Shown here piece by piece: positions 9,073-18,495 of a stretch of DNA of 64,000 nucleotides. Made by a program: the position numbers and the translations under genes. The notes under the pieces are model-generated. The model did no database searches. It saw only the letters and a program-made list of their open reading frames with translations, and was not told where the DNA came from. The stretch's first letter is position 1. Every line of letters starts with the position of its first letter. The DNA is from CAZEMR01 sp964513465. GTDB lineage: Bacteria > Bacteroidota > Ignavibacteria > Kapaibacteriales > UBA2268. Location: NCBI GenBank assembly GCA_964513465.1, contig CAZEMR010000004.1:26007-90006 (forward strand). The letters run 5' to 3'.

Positions 9073-12000
9073 CTACGAGCACCCGCTGGTGCCGCCGCAA
9101 TCCTCGCATACGGTGCAGCTGCCGTTGCGCTTGACCCGCATCGAGCCGCAGTTCATGCACTGTTCGCCGGTATAGCCGAAGCTGCGCGCGTCGTTGGATG
9201 TCGTCACCTTCACCTTTGGCTTATGGCCGTTGCCGTTGACCACACCAGTCGAGAGCGGACTGGCCTGTTCGCCGACTGCCTCGGTCTGCGATGCTGCCGG
9301 CGGTTCGGGTTCTTTCGCCGGGGCCGGCTTGCGCTCGGTTTCGCCGGTGTCCTCCTTATCGCTTTCCTGCGATGGGGGCTCTTCTTTAGTGCCGGATTCC
9401 GGAGTATCGTTGTGCTGTTCGTGGCCGTTATCCTCATCGACTGCCTTGACATGTACGAAGTCCGTACGATTAAGGTAATCATAACCCAGCGAGCGGAATA
9501 CGTAATCGAGGATCGACGTTGCGTTGCGGATGGCTTCGTGGCCGGAGACGATGCCCTGCGGCTCGAACCGCGTAAAGGTGAACGTATCGACCAGCTCCTG
9601 CAGCGGGATACCGTACTGCAGCGCCTTGGATGCGAGTATTGCAAAGCTGTTCAGCAATCCGCGGAACGATGCGCCTTCTTTATACATATCGATGAAAATT
9701 TCGCCAAGCGAGCCGTCGTCGTATTCGCCTGTGCGGAGGTAAACCTTGTGGCCGGATACCATTGCCTCGCGGATATGGCCGTGGCGCTTGCCGGGCAGCT
9801 TCGTGCGTTTCGGGCGGCTGACGCGTTCGCTGATTTTCTCCTGAACTTCGCGGGGACCCTGTGTTTCGTCGAGCGTGTCTTCGTCGCCGAGCGTGACGAT
9901 TTCGTCGAGGTCTTCGTAGTTCGATGCGCTGAGCGGCTGCGACAGCTTGGAGCCCTCGCGGTAGATGGCGATTGCCTTGACCATCATTTTCCATGATTTC
10001 ATATAAACTTCGCCGATGTCGGTCACCGAGGCCTCGCGGGTCATATTGACCGTCTTCGAGATTGCGCCCGAAATAAACGGCTGGGCGGCGGCCATCATCC
10101 GCACATGCGCCATGTGGCGGATATAGCGCTCGCCGCGGCGTCCGCATTTGCTGGCGGTGTCGAATATCGGCAGATGCTCGTCCTTCAGATTGGGCGCACC
10201 CTCGATCATCATGGTGCCGCAGACGTAGTCGTTGGCTTTTTCGATCTGCTCGTCGGAATAGCCCAATTCTTTAAGTAAATTGAAATTAGGGCTCTGAATA
10301 CTTTCTTCGGAAAAGCCGATTTTTTTCAGGAAATTCTCGCCGAGCGCATGTTTATTAAATGCGAATTTAATATCGAATACATCGCCGAGCTGATCCTCGA
10401 TTTCCTTGATTTTCTCGTCGGTAAATCCTTTTGATTTCAAAGATTTTTTGTTAATCTCGGGGCATCCGCGAAGGGTACCGTGCCCGAGGCTGTATTTCTC
10501 GATATCCTCGATCTCTTTTTCGGTATAGCCCAGGTGGTTGAGCGCCTTGCGGACGGAATTATTTACAATTTTGAAATATCCGCCGCCTGCCAGCTTTTTA
10601 TATTTAACAATAGCGAAATCAGGCTCAATGCCAGTGGTGTCGCAGTCCATCACCAGACCGATCGTCCCGGTCGGCGCCAGCACCGATACCTGTGCATTGC
10701 GGAAGCCATATTCGCCGCCAAGCGTCAGCGCGCGGTCCCAAGATTCGCGGGCGGCCTTGAGCAATTGCTCCGGCGCGAGAGATTTATCGATACCCATCGG
10801 CTTTATCGTGAGGCCTTCGTATTCCTCGGGGGTCGCGCTGTATGCGGCGCGGCGGTGATTGCGGATAACGCGGAGCATCTCCTCCTTATTATCATTGAAT
10901 TTCGGGAATGCTCCCAATTGCTGCGCCATCTCGGCGGATGCGGCATACGATTCGCCCGTCAGCAGCGCGGTGATTGCTCCGGCAACTGCCAGCGCCTTTT
11001 CGGAATCGTATGGAATTGCGCTTACCATCAATAGCGACCCCAGATTGGCGTAGCCAAGGCCCAGCGTCCTGAAATCATAGCTAAGCTGGGCGACCTTCCG
11101 CGAGGGGAACTGCGCCATCAGCACTGATATTTCGAGCACTATCGTCCAGATTCGCACCGCGTGGCGGAAATCGTCGATTTTGAATTCGCCGCTCTCTTCG
11201 TCGAGGAATTTCATCAGATTCAGGCTCGCCAGATTGCATGCGGTGTCGTCGAGGAACATATACTCGCTGCAGGGGTTGCTCGCGTTGATGCGGCCCGACT
11301 GCGGGCATGTGTGCCATTCGTTGATCGTTGTGTCGTACTGCAATCCCGGGTCGGCGCTCTTCCATGCGCTCATATTGATTTTCTCCCACAGCTCGCGGGC
11401 GCGGACTCGCTTGACGGTTTCGCCGGTGGTGCGGGATTTCAGATCCCACATCTCGTCGGATTCGACTGCGCGCAGGAAGTCGTTGGTTACGCGCACGGAA
11501 TTATTCGAATTCTGACCGCTGACCGTCAGGTAGGCCTCGCCTTCGTAATTCGTATCGAATTCCGAGGAATTAAGCTGGGTATAGCCCTGCTCGACGAGGT
11601 TGAGTGTGCGCATTATATAATTAAGCGGCACCCCGCGGTGCAGAGCCCTTTGGATAAGCTCATTCCGCTTCGGATTGGTTTTGCGATCGGCGCCGTGAGC
11701 CAGCGCTTCGTCCACGATAGCCGAGAGGAATTTGGAATTGACCTTCGAACCGGCCACCAGCGCGGCGACCTTTTCCTCTTCGCGGGCCTTCCACTGGATG
11801 AATGCCTCGACGTCGGGGTGATCGATATCGACTATGACCATTTTTGCTGCACGCCTTGTCGTACCGCCGGATTTGATAGCGCCGGCCGCACGGTCGAAAA
11901 TTTTCAGAAAGCTCATAAGCCCCGACGAAACGCCTCCCCCCGAGAGAGTTTCGCCTTCGGCGCGAATATGCGAGAAATTTGTGCCGGTGCCGCTTCCGTA

Positions 12001-12627
12001 TTTGAAGATTCTGGCTTCGCGCAGCGCCAGATCGAATATGCCGCCCTCGTTGATCAAGTCGTCGCGGACGGACTGGATGAAGCATGCGTGCGGCTGCGGC
12101 CGGGAGTATGCATCCTGCGACTTCTCTACCCTGCCGGTTTCGGGATTCACATAAAAATGCCCCTGCTTATTGCCGGTGATACCATATATATGATGAAGTC
12201 CGGTATTGAACCACTGCGGCGAATTCGGCGCTGCATATTGCGCAAGCAGAGTGTATGCGATTTCGTCATAAAATATTTTTGCGTCCTCGGGCGAATCGAA
12301 ATAGCCATGCCGCTCGCCCCACATCCGCCATGTATCGGCCAGGCGACGCACAACCTGTTTTATTGAATTTTCGGCGCCATATTTTTGTTTGCCGTCTTCT
12401 TTGATCGGTTTGCCGTTGTCATCTTTGAGCGGCACTCCTGTTTTACGGAAATATTTCTGTGCGAGAATATCTGTAGCCATCTGCGACCAATGAGAGGGCA
12501 CCTCGACGTCGTCCATTTTGAAAACGACCGAGCCGTCGGGATTACGCAGCACGGAGGACCTTTTTTTATAATTAAACTGGTCGTAAACATCCGTGCCATC
12601 GCGGGTAAATCGTCTTTTAATTTTCAT
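9073..12627 (-). CDS. nrdJ: B12-dependent (class II) ribonucleoside-diphosphate reductase
   Basis: NrdJ reduces ribonucleotides to deoxyribonucleotides using an adenosylcobalamin-derived radical. The 1184-residue length fits the large zinc-tailed NrdJ subfamily. Seen: PHACFIQSV (first redox Cys) near 180, the glycine-rich GSGTGTNFSHIR near 210, NPCSEYMF with the radical Cys and Glu near 455, TACNLASLNL just after, and APTGTIGLVMDCDTTGIEPD near 650. A helical insertion at about 690-810 repeats a short (L/K)G(Y/F)(T/S)-(D/E)-E-x-I unit four times. The last 45 residues hold CMNCGSMRV and CTVCEDCGG, a zinc-ribbon-like tail with a Cys pair that re-reduces the active site. The low-complexity linker before it is Glu/Pro/Ala rich. 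CAGGTG precedes the ATG. No cobalamin riboswitch is recognised upstream. Confidence 0.96.
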   Translation of the reverse strand: MKIKRRFTRDGTDVYDQFNYKKRSSVLRNPDGSVVFKMDDVEVPSHWSQMATDILAQKYFRKTGVPLKDDNGKPIKEDGKQKYGAENSIKQVVRRLADTWRMWGERHGYFDSPEDAKIFYDEIAYTLLAQYAAPNSPQWFNTGLHHIYGITGNKQGHFYVNPETGRVEKSQDAYSRPQPHACFIQSVRDDLINEGGIFDLALREARIFKYGSGTGTNFSHIRAEGETLSGGGVSSGLMSFLKIFDRAAGAIKSGGTTRRAAKMVIVDIDHPDVEAFIQWKAREEEKVAALVAGSKVNSKFLSAIVDEALAHGADRKTNPKRNELIQRALHRGVPLNYIMRTLNLVEQGYTQLNSSEFDTNYEGEAYLTVSGQNSNNSVRVTNDFLRAVESDEMWDLKSRTTGETVKRVRARELWEKINMSAWKSADPGLQYDTTINEWHTCPQSGRINASNPCSEYMFLDDTACNLASLNLMKFLDEESGEFKIDDFRHAVRIWTIVLEISVLMAQFPSRKVAQLSYDFRTLGLGYANLGSLLMVSAIPYDSEKALAVAGAITALLTGESYAASAEMAQQLGAFPKFNDNKEEMLRVIRNHRRAAYSATPEEYEGLTIKPMGIDKSLAPEQLLKAARESWDRALTLGGEYGFRNAQVSVLAPTGTIGLVMDCDTTGIEPDFAIVKYKKLAGGGYFKIVNNSVRKALNHLGYTEKEIEDIEKYSLGHGTLRGCPEINKKSLKSKGFTDEKIKEIEDQLGDVFDIKFAFNKHALGENFLKKIGFSEESIQSPNFNLLKELGYSDEQIEKANDYVCGTMMIEGAPNLKDEHLPIFDTASKCGRRGERYIRHMAHVRMMAAAQPFISGAISKTVNMTREASVTDIGEVYMKSWKMMVKAIAIYREGSKLSQPLSASNYEDLDEIVTLGDEDTLDETQGPREVQEKISERVSRPKRTKLPGKRHGHIREAMVSGHKVYLRTGEYDDGSLGEIFIDMYKEGASFRGLLNSFAILASKALQYGIPLQELVDTFTFTRFEPQGIVSGHEAIRNATSILDYVFRSLGYDYLNRTDFVHVKAVDEDNGHEQHNDTPESGTKEEPPSQESDKEDTGETERKPAPAKEPEPPAASQTEAVGEQASPLSTGVVNGNGHKPKVKVTTSNDARSFGYTGEQCMNCGSMRVKRNGSCTVCEDCGGTSGCS

Positions 12628-13224
12628 ACCGGCACCTGATTTATATCTAAAATTTTTGAATTATGTCTTTGAAAATTAAATAATTAAATTAAAATATTTT
12701 CATTATTCATAGCAGATTTTAATTGCTCAATCTGCGATTTTTGCAGATAGAAGGACGATAATATCGCCTTTAATTGTTTAAATAAAATATTGCTGGAAAG
12801 AGATTCAGCCCGAAGTCAACCTGCGATTTGACAAATATTTACCTCAATTCATACATATCAGTGCATTCAGCATTCGCCATAATAACCGCAAGGTCTGTTA
12901 ATAACTTAGCGAATAATCGCTTTCAATATTTTTATCCGGCCAGTCGGTCATCACCAATTTTTCGATTGTTTTTCCGAAGCGGGGCTAAAATCCCATGCTA
13001 ACATAGTTAATCATCTTGTCAAGAAAAAAGGAATTTTATCCAAATATTATGCACACAAATCATTATATTGACGCACAAGTTTTCCACAAAGTTTTCCACA
13101 TGGGCACTCCGATCCTCTCAATTCTGATTCATGTTTTCCACATTTCGCTTAATATTCGTATTTTGGGTTTTCCACAGCGGTATTCTCCGCAGATGCTAAT
13201 TTTGGTTAACATAAATATATAATT
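12628..13224. other. 597-bp intergenic region, AT-rich, with DnaA-box cluster
   Basis: This is the divergent spacer between nrdJ (minus) and the PAP2 gene (plus). The part next to nrdJ (about 12640-12790) is very AT-rich, with long runs of A and T. The part next to PAP2 holds the DnaA-box cluster described separately. A -7-like element TAATTTTG is at 13197-13204. I see no supported coding frame, riboswitch or tRNA; a 68-codon frame at 13016-13222 has no codon-like composition. Confidence 0.7.
13036..13176 (+). promoter_or_regulatory. Cluster of DnaA boxes (candidate oriC or DnaA-regulated region)
   Basis: Six sites match or nearly match the DnaA box TTWTNCACA, all on the plus strand within 141 bp: TTATCCAAA (13036-13044, one mismatch), TTATGCACA (13047-13055, perfect E. 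coli type), and TTTTCCACA four times (13080-13088, 13092-13100, 13134-13142, 13168-13176). Same-direction clustering beside an AT-rich stretch (12640-12790) is the classic layout of a bacterial replication origin. The alternative is transcriptional control: DnaA is known to regulate nrdAB in E. coli, and nrdJ is the neighbour here, although its start is 410 bp away. The last box lies in the -33 region of the PAP2 gene. Confidence 0.7.
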
Positions 13225-13791
13225 ATGCCCGACTTCATACTGCAATTCGATACATATTTATTCCATCTCGTCAATTCCTGGATGGCAAATCCGGCGCTGG
13301 ATTTCCTTATGCCGATCATCACCGATGTTAAATACTGGATACCTGTCTATATCGGGATGTTCGCGCTGATCGCATGGCGGGGCGGCAAGAACCGCTTCGG
13401 CGCGATGTTTGCAATCATGCTTGCGGCTGTGCTTGCCGATCAGATTAACAGCAATATTCTCAAGGACTTATTCGACCGCCCAAGGCCCTGCCATATAATG
13501 ACGGATATCCGGCTGCTGGTGGGATGCGGCGGCGGCCGATCATTCCCCAGCTCGCACGCGGCTAATAATTTCGCGCTGGCTACTGTGCTCACATTTTTCT
13601 ACGGGCGCTGGAAATGGTGGTTCTACTCCGGCGCGGCGCTGGTGGCCTTCTCGCGGACTTATGTCGGGGTGCATTATCCGCTCGACCTGCTGGGCGGCGC
13701 GGTCGTTGGTCTGACCATCGGCTGGCTCTCGATATTGATAATCACGCAATTGGGCAAATTATCTCCTAAAATTTTCATCTCCCCCGATTAA
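13225..13791 (+). CDS. PAP2-family membrane phosphatase
   Basis: Type 2 phosphatidic-acid phosphatases remove phosphate from lipid phosphates such as undecaprenyl pyrophosphate or phosphatidylglycerophosphate. The 188-residue protein is mostly transmembrane (about six segments) and holds all three catalytic motifs: KDLFDRPRPCH near 85-95, PSSHAANNF near 110, and SRTYVGVHYPLDLLGG near 135-150 with the nucleophilic His. The substrate cannot be told from sequence. A -7 element (TAATTTTG, 13197-13204) lies 20 nt upstream and a DnaA box covers the region where its -33 element should be. It is convergent with the lolD-like gene, 11 bp apart, with no clear terminator. Confidence 0.9.
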   Translation: MPDFILQFDTYLFHLVNSWMANPALDFLMPIITDVKYWIPVYIGMFALIAWRGGKNRFGAMFAIMLAAVLADQINSNILKDLFDRPRPCHIMTDIRLLVGCGGGRSFPSSHAANNFALATVLTFFYGRWKWWFYSGAALVAFSRTYVGVHYPLDLLGGAVVGLTIGWLSILIITQLGKLSPKIFISPD

Positions 13792-13802
13792 TTATATATA
13801 TA

Positions 13803-14492
13803 TCAAATAATTGCGCCGTCTTTCATCGTCAGAATGCGGTCGGCTGCCGAAGCCACATCACGGCTGTGGGTGGCGACTATAAAGGTCAGCCCCAGGCGCG
13901 ACTGCATATCCGCAATCAGGCGCATGGCCTGGTCGGAGCTCGCCGAATCGAGGTTGCCGGTGGGTTCGTCCGCCAGAGCGACGGCGGGATCGTTGATTAC
14001 CGCCCGGGCGATAGCCACTCGCTGCTGTTCGCCGCCGGATAGCTCGCTGGGCTTATTTCCAGCGCGGTCGGCAACTCCGACTAAGTCGAGCAGTTCCAGA
14101 GCTTTGGCGCGGGCGTCCTTTTTGCTGATACCTGCGATCAGCGCTGGGATCATCACATTTTCGAGGGCGTCGAATTCCGGCAGCAGGTGGTGGAACTGGA
14201 ATATAAAGCCGATGTTCCGGTTGCGGAATCGGGCAGTATCTTCGCGCGAGAATTGCGCATAGTCCTGTTCATCGCCATTGAGCCGGATTGCGATGCGGCC
14301 GCTGTCGGGGCGGTCGATCGTGCCGAGAATATGCAGCAGAGTGCTCTTGCCCACACCGGATGGCCCGACGATTGCGACGAATTCTCCGCGGGTGATTTCG
14401 AGCGAGAGCGACCTGAGCACCTCGGTGGTTTTGCCCGCGCGATTGGAATATGATTTATTTATATTTTCCGCTTTTAAGATTGTTTCGCTCAT
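13803..14492 (-). CDS. lolD: LolD-type ABC transporter ATPase
   Basis: The 229-residue ATPase belongs to the LolD/MacB/FtsE group that powers lipoprotein release or mechanotransmission at the inner membrane. Seen: Walker A GPSGVGKST near 43-51, Q-loop FQFHHLLPEF, signature LSGGEQQRVAIARA near 145, Walker B VALADEPTGNLDS, and the H-loop ATHSRD. LolD is the closest type by length and by the QFHHLLPEFDALENV segment. No permease partner (LolC/LolE) is adjacent; instead it follows the large adhesin gene by 9 bp on the same strand, so the two may be cotranscribed. GAGG stands in front of the ATG. Confidence 0.85.
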   Translation of the reverse strand: MSETILKAENINKSYSNRAGKTTEVLRSLSLEITRGEFVAIVGPSGVGKSTLLHILGTIDRPDSGRIAIRLNGDEQDYAQFSREDTARFRNRNIGFIFQFHHLLPEFDALENVMIPALIAGISKKDARAKALELLDLVGVADRAGNKPSELSGGEQQRVAIARAVINDPAVALADEPTGNLDSASSDQAMRLIADMQSRLGLTFIVATHSRDVASAADRILTMKDGAII

Positions 14493-14501
14493 TTTTCCTC
14501 A

Positions 14502-17500
14502 TTAATACAGAATGAATCCCGTGCTGATGATTTCGCCGCCGGAGCTGGCCGATGCGCGATATACTCCCGCGGGCAGGTCGCTGAGATCGATGCGCTGCGC
14601 CCGCCCGATTTCCGACAGGCCGAATTCTCGGGTAAGCACCAATCGGCCATGGACATTATATATATTAAGCACGGCGCTGCCGCCGGTTTTGATTTCTACG
14701 TTGATTTCTCCCTCGGCGGGATTGGGCCATATGCTCATGTTATTAATTTCGCGCAGGCGAATCGGGAGAATGTCCGGCTGGCACAGACCGGTGATTTTGA
14801 TTGCGCCTTCGCTAACTTTATAGGGATTATCGGAATACCAGTTAATTTCGGGAATGCGCAGCGGCACATCCTGCTCTTCGCCGAGCGTGACCAGTCCGTA
14901 AACTGTGGTCAGCAGCCGGTCTTCGCCGTCGAGCGTAACATCGCGCAGCGTAAAGTCAATCACCCGGTCGCCCTGGTCGATTTGGTTGCCAGTGAGTTCG
15001 CCGATACTTATGCTGTCCGGCTGGTAGATACCCGCGTCGAATCGGATGCGGACATCGATTTGCGCGAGATTGACGACCGTATCCTGGCGATTGATTCGGC
15101 CATAGAAAGGCACTGCAAATGCCGGATCGCCTACCTGGGCTTCCTGCCGGGTCAGAGTGAATATGCCTTCGAATGTATATCTCAATCCGATCGCCGAGCA
15201 TGGAATAATAAGCGTATCGGTGCAGGGCTGGCTGACGAATATCCGCAGCGTATCTGCGTAATTGCGTTCCTCGCGCGGAGTAAAGGTCAGCGTTATTTCC
15301 ATCTCGCCGCCGGGGTGAACTGTGGCGGATTCTGCCGGATCGGCGCTGAATGTGATGTCGCCGTCGGCGTCGCCGTCGAGCTTCATACCGGCGATCACTG
15401 CCGGGAGAGCGCTCTCATTTTTTAAATTAAAAATTAATTCTTCGCTGCGGTCTATATATATAATTCCGAAGTCCGCCTCGCCCAATCCACTGAATTCCGG
15501 ATTTTTATATAGCGCAGTTACAGTATCGGCCGAGGTGCAACCACGCTCGTCGAATACCTGAAGCCAGTATTCGCCTTCTTCCGAGACTTCAATCGAGCGG
15601 GTTGTGGCGCCGTTCGACCAGTAATATTCGGCGTGTTCACGATCGGAGCTCAGAGTAATGCTTTCGCCGCGGCAGAATAGCTGGTTCCCCTGGATTTTAG
15701 TAATCGGATTTTCATACATATTTATTGTGACAGTATCGGATACCCCCTCGCAGCCGCTTTCGCCGACTACGCGCACCCAGTAATCGCCAGCGCGGTCGAT
15801 CTCGATTGACGGAGTATTTTCGCCGTTCGACCAGTAATATTCGGCATAATCCTCGCCTGCGCTGAGCACGAGTGAGGTTCCACGGCAAAAGTAGGATTTA
15901 TCGTATTCAATTACCGGATGCAGAGTGGAATCGATCCGGACATTCAGCGTATCGCGTCCGACGCAGCCCATCTCGCTGATCTGCTCGACAATAAGCTCGG
16001 CCATCCCCGATTCGGGCCATTCGATCCGGACGGCTTCGTCGCCCTGGCCGCTGATAATATTCCCCATCGGCGCCGACCAGATTATCGTCGAATTAGTAAA
16101 CATATCTATCGAGTATTCCGCAATATTTGCTTCGCAGACGGACTGAGGCCCGCTGATCGAGGGGACGGGCCGGCGATTGAATATCATGTCGATATCCCTG
16201 CTGGTGCCGGTGCAGCCGTTCGAATCGACCACAGTCACCGAGTAGAGCTGAGGGCGGTGCACGCGAATCGTGGGCGTGGTTTCGCCGGTACTCCATAAAT
16301 ATTCGGTGTATTCATCGCTTGTGCTGAGAGTGACCGTGTCGCCGGTGCAATAGGGCGCATCGAAGGAGGGGATTATTACCGGCCGGGGGTTATCCCATAC
16401 GATTATTTCTTTCTCGGAATACGCCGTGCAGCCGTTGGTATCGCTCACCGTTACGGAATAAACGCCCGGACTTTTTACATTAATACTCCGGGTGGTGGCT
16501 CCGGTGGACCATTCGTAGAATGCGAATTCATTCTTAGTGCGCAAAAGCACGCTGCCGCCATCGCAGAAGGGGTGATCGCCGATAATTTCGAGCGCGGGAT
16601 CGGGCAACTGGTGCATAAATACGAATATATCAGAGCTTCGCCAGCAGCCCGCGGAGTCCTGCGCGCGGACGCTGTAAATACCGGGGCGGTCGACTGTTAT
16701 GCTGTCCGAAACGCTGCCGGTAGACCATTCGATAGCTTCATAATCGCCGGATACTCGCAGCCCTACCTTTTCGCCATCGCAGACGAAGCGTTTGCCTTCG
16801 ATTACGGGCAGCGGCTTTACAAAAAACACAGGACAGAAATTCCAGCTCATCAGGTCATGATTCTGATATGACTTTCCGGTTGCGGAAGTAAAGCCCACAT
16901 AAGCCTCGCCGTTGCAGTCGAGCCGGAGCAATTTGCCAAGCTCAAGGTCTGGCACCACAAGCGCAGGTTCGTCGAACCGGGGCTGGTCGTTCAGATAAAT
17001 TCTTAATGTATTGGGGATAATATCATAATCAATTTTTACAAAATATTCAGTTCCGTCGGTCAGTATTTCAATCACATCCGTGGTAATCGCAATGGTCGCG
17101 TCGCCATGATACTGGCTATTGAAGTCCCGGCCTAGCGACTGAACAGCAATATGATTGCCGTTCGGATCGTGATAAACATCATCCTCCGGTTCGTATTCGT
17201 AGCTATTATTGAACATATCGAATTCTATTGCAAGCGAATTAGCAATTCCGCCGTAGCCAAGGCCGGACCCCCACAGCCCGAGAGCGTCCTCTTGGGAATT
17301 CTGAATCACGAAGGCCAGCCCGTCGGCGCCGGGCAGCGAATTATCCTTTGCGCTGGCATTATATCCTTCGCTAATTTGAAATGAAAATTCGGTAGAAAAG
17401 CCTTTTTCGACCCGGACTTTATTTTCATACCAGACGGCTCCGCGCTGGTAGGTAATATCCTCGGTAATCCGGATGAATCCCTCCTCCTGGAGCTTAGCGG

Positions 17501-18284
17501 TGCCAATCAGCTTCAACGCCTCTTCGGTATCGAATCTCTGATAGTCGATATTTTCGAATTCACAGGGCTTATATAAATATCTCACATCCTCGGGCGTCAG
17601 CGCCCGGGAATAAATCCGGAATTCGTCCATATCGCCCACAAAGCGCGTCGAAAACAGCGAATCCCGCGTCCACATCGTCCGGCCGATTGCGCCGCCGCCA
17701 TTGCCGATCGAAAGGCTCTGATCGAAATCAGCAATTATTTCATCATCGCGATAGACGGTCATATGTCCATTTTTATAAACCAGGCAGTAGAATATCCACT
17801 GACCGTAATCACCTTTGCGGAAATCGACCGATTGCGGAGCGCCGCTGCCAACCGAAAAATTCAGCGCCCGGTCGGATTCTTCGGCGTCTTTGGGCAGATG
17901 GCTTCGCATTCCGGACCAGCCGGCTTCGAGATTGCCAAACATAAAATACGAGCAACCCTCCGGGTGGGTATTGCCGATATGCCTTATCCAAAAGCCGACG
18001 GTGAATTCGTTCATATCTTCAATGGCAATATCCGGCAGCAGCAAATGGCCGCCCGATTCGCCGAAGGTGCCCTGGCCCACAATCCGGATTGATTCTCCCC
18101 GGATACCGGAGCTGCGCCGAAGGTCGCCGATAGCGGTGGCATGATTCTGGTTGCCGCTATAGTCCAGCGGCGAAGCCTTCTCGAAGGGATAATATATCAG
18201 CAGCCCGGTATTAATATCCTGGCCGGAAGAATTCATCAGTGAGAATATATAAATAAATGCAATCAGGAAGTAGAAACGCTTCAT
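14502..18284 (-). CDS. Giant T9SS cargo: LamG, L-type lectin, Ig/PKD repeats
   Basis: This 1260-residue surface protein has a signal peptide, a LamG-like jelly roll (about 25-240, LLIYYPFEKASPLDYSGNQN), an L-type (legume-like) lectin domain (about 250-490, GADGLAFVIQNSQ and SLAIEFDMFNNSYEYEPEDD), then five Ig-like units each with a YxWS(T/N)G core and a closing GC, and one PKD-like unit in between (ISGPQSVCEAN). A HYDIN/ASH-like domain (about 935-1045, LTFTPREERNYADTLRIF) and a cohesin-like domain follow, and a type A sorting domain (WPNPAEGEINVEI) ends it. The layout suggests a sugar-binding adhesin. The same Ig/PKD-cohesin-sorting order occurs in the gene at 59304-63608. Confidence 0.85.
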   Translation of the reverse strand: MKRFYFLIAFIYIFSLMNSSGQDINTGLLIYYPFEKASPLDYSGNQNHATAIGDLRRSSGIRGESIRIVGQGTFGESGGHLLLPDIAIEDMNEFTVGFWIRHIGNTHPEGCSYFMFGNLEAGWSGMRSHLPKDAEESDRALNFSVGSGAPQSVDFRKGDYGQWIFYCLVYKNGHMTVYRDDEIIADFDQSLSIGNGGGAIGRTMWTRDSLFSTRFVGDMDEFRIYSRALTPEDVRYLYKPCEFENIDYQRFDTEEALKLIGTAKLQEEGFIRITEDITYQRGAVWYENKVRVEKGFSTEFSFQISEGYNASAKDNSLPGADGLAFVIQNSQEDALGLWGSGLGYGGIANSLAIEFDMFNNSYEYEPEDDVYHDPNGNHIAVQSLGRDFNSQYHGDATIAITTDVIEILTDGTEYFVKIDYDIIPNTLRIYLNDQPRFDEPALVVPDLELGKLLRLDCNGEAYVGFTSATGKSYQNHDLMSWNFCPVFFVKPLPVIEGKRFVCDGEKVGLRVSGDYEAIEWSTGSVSDSITVDRPGIYSVRAQDSAGCWRSSDIFVFMHQLPDPALEIIGDHPFCDGGSVLLRTKNEFAFYEWSTGATTRSINVKSPGVYSVTVSDTNGCTAYSEKEIIVWDNPRPVIIPSFDAPYCTGDTVTLSTSDEYTEYLWSTGETTPTIRVHRPQLYSVTVVDSNGCTGTSRDIDMIFNRRPVPSISGPQSVCEANIAEYSIDMFTNSTIIWSAPMGNIISGQGDEAVRIEWPESGMAELIVEQISEMGCVGRDTLNVRIDSTLHPVIEYDKSYFCRGTSLVLSAGEDYAEYYWSNGENTPSIEIDRAGDYWVRVVGESGCEGVSDTVTINMYENPITKIQGNQLFCRGESITLSSDREHAEYYWSNGATTRSIEVSEEGEYWLQVFDERGCTSADTVTALYKNPEFSGLGEADFGIIYIDRSEELIFNLKNESALPAVIAGMKLDGDADGDITFSADPAESATVHPGGEMEITLTFTPREERNYADTLRIFVSQPCTDTLIIPCSAIGLRYTFEGIFTLTRQEAQVGDPAFAVPFYGRINRQDTVVNLAQIDVRIRFDAGIYQPDSISIGELTGNQIDQGDRVIDFTLRDVTLDGEDRLLTTVYGLVTLGEEQDVPLRIPEINWYSDNPYKVSEGAIKITGLCQPDILPIRLREINNMSIWPNPAEGEINVEIKTGGSAVLNIYNVHGRLVLTREFGLSEIGRAQRIDLSDLPAGVYRASASSGGEIISTGFILY

Positions 18285-18446
18285 ATTTCAATCTCTGGGA
18301 ATTTTCAAATATCAATATTTTCAATTTAATAAATTAAATTCAATAGATAAACTACACTAATATATAAACAGTCCTTATATATATACATCACTCCGCTGGC
18401 ACGAAAATATTTCCGAAACAGCCAAAATATAGCCGGCGAGACAATT

Positions 18447-18455
18447 TGTGGATAA
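18447..18455 (-). promoter_or_regulatory. Single perfect DnaA box upstream of the sigma factor
   Basis: TGTGGATAA is the complement of the perfect DnaA box TTATCCACA. It lies 40 bp before the ATG of the ECF sigma gene and is followed by CTGTGTAA. One isolated site has modest weight; it may be chance or DnaA-linked regulation. Confidence 0.35.
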
Positions 18456-18495
18456 CTGTGTAACCTTTTTTTCAAAATCTTGTTATTGCTATTAA

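Noticed and set aside
9046..9996. 316-codon frame on the plus strand over nrdJ
   Set aside because: Antisense to the C-terminal part of nrdJ, whose family match is certain.
12628..13035. Cobalamin riboswitch upstream of the B12-dependent nrdJ
   Set aside because: I looked for the B12-box and the conserved riboswitch core on the minus strand and did not find them.
13016..13222. 68-codon frame on the plus strand in the nrdJ-PAP2 spacer
   Set aside because: It runs through the DnaA boxes, has no ribosome-binding site, and its composition follows the repeated TTTTCCACA sites, not a protein pattern.
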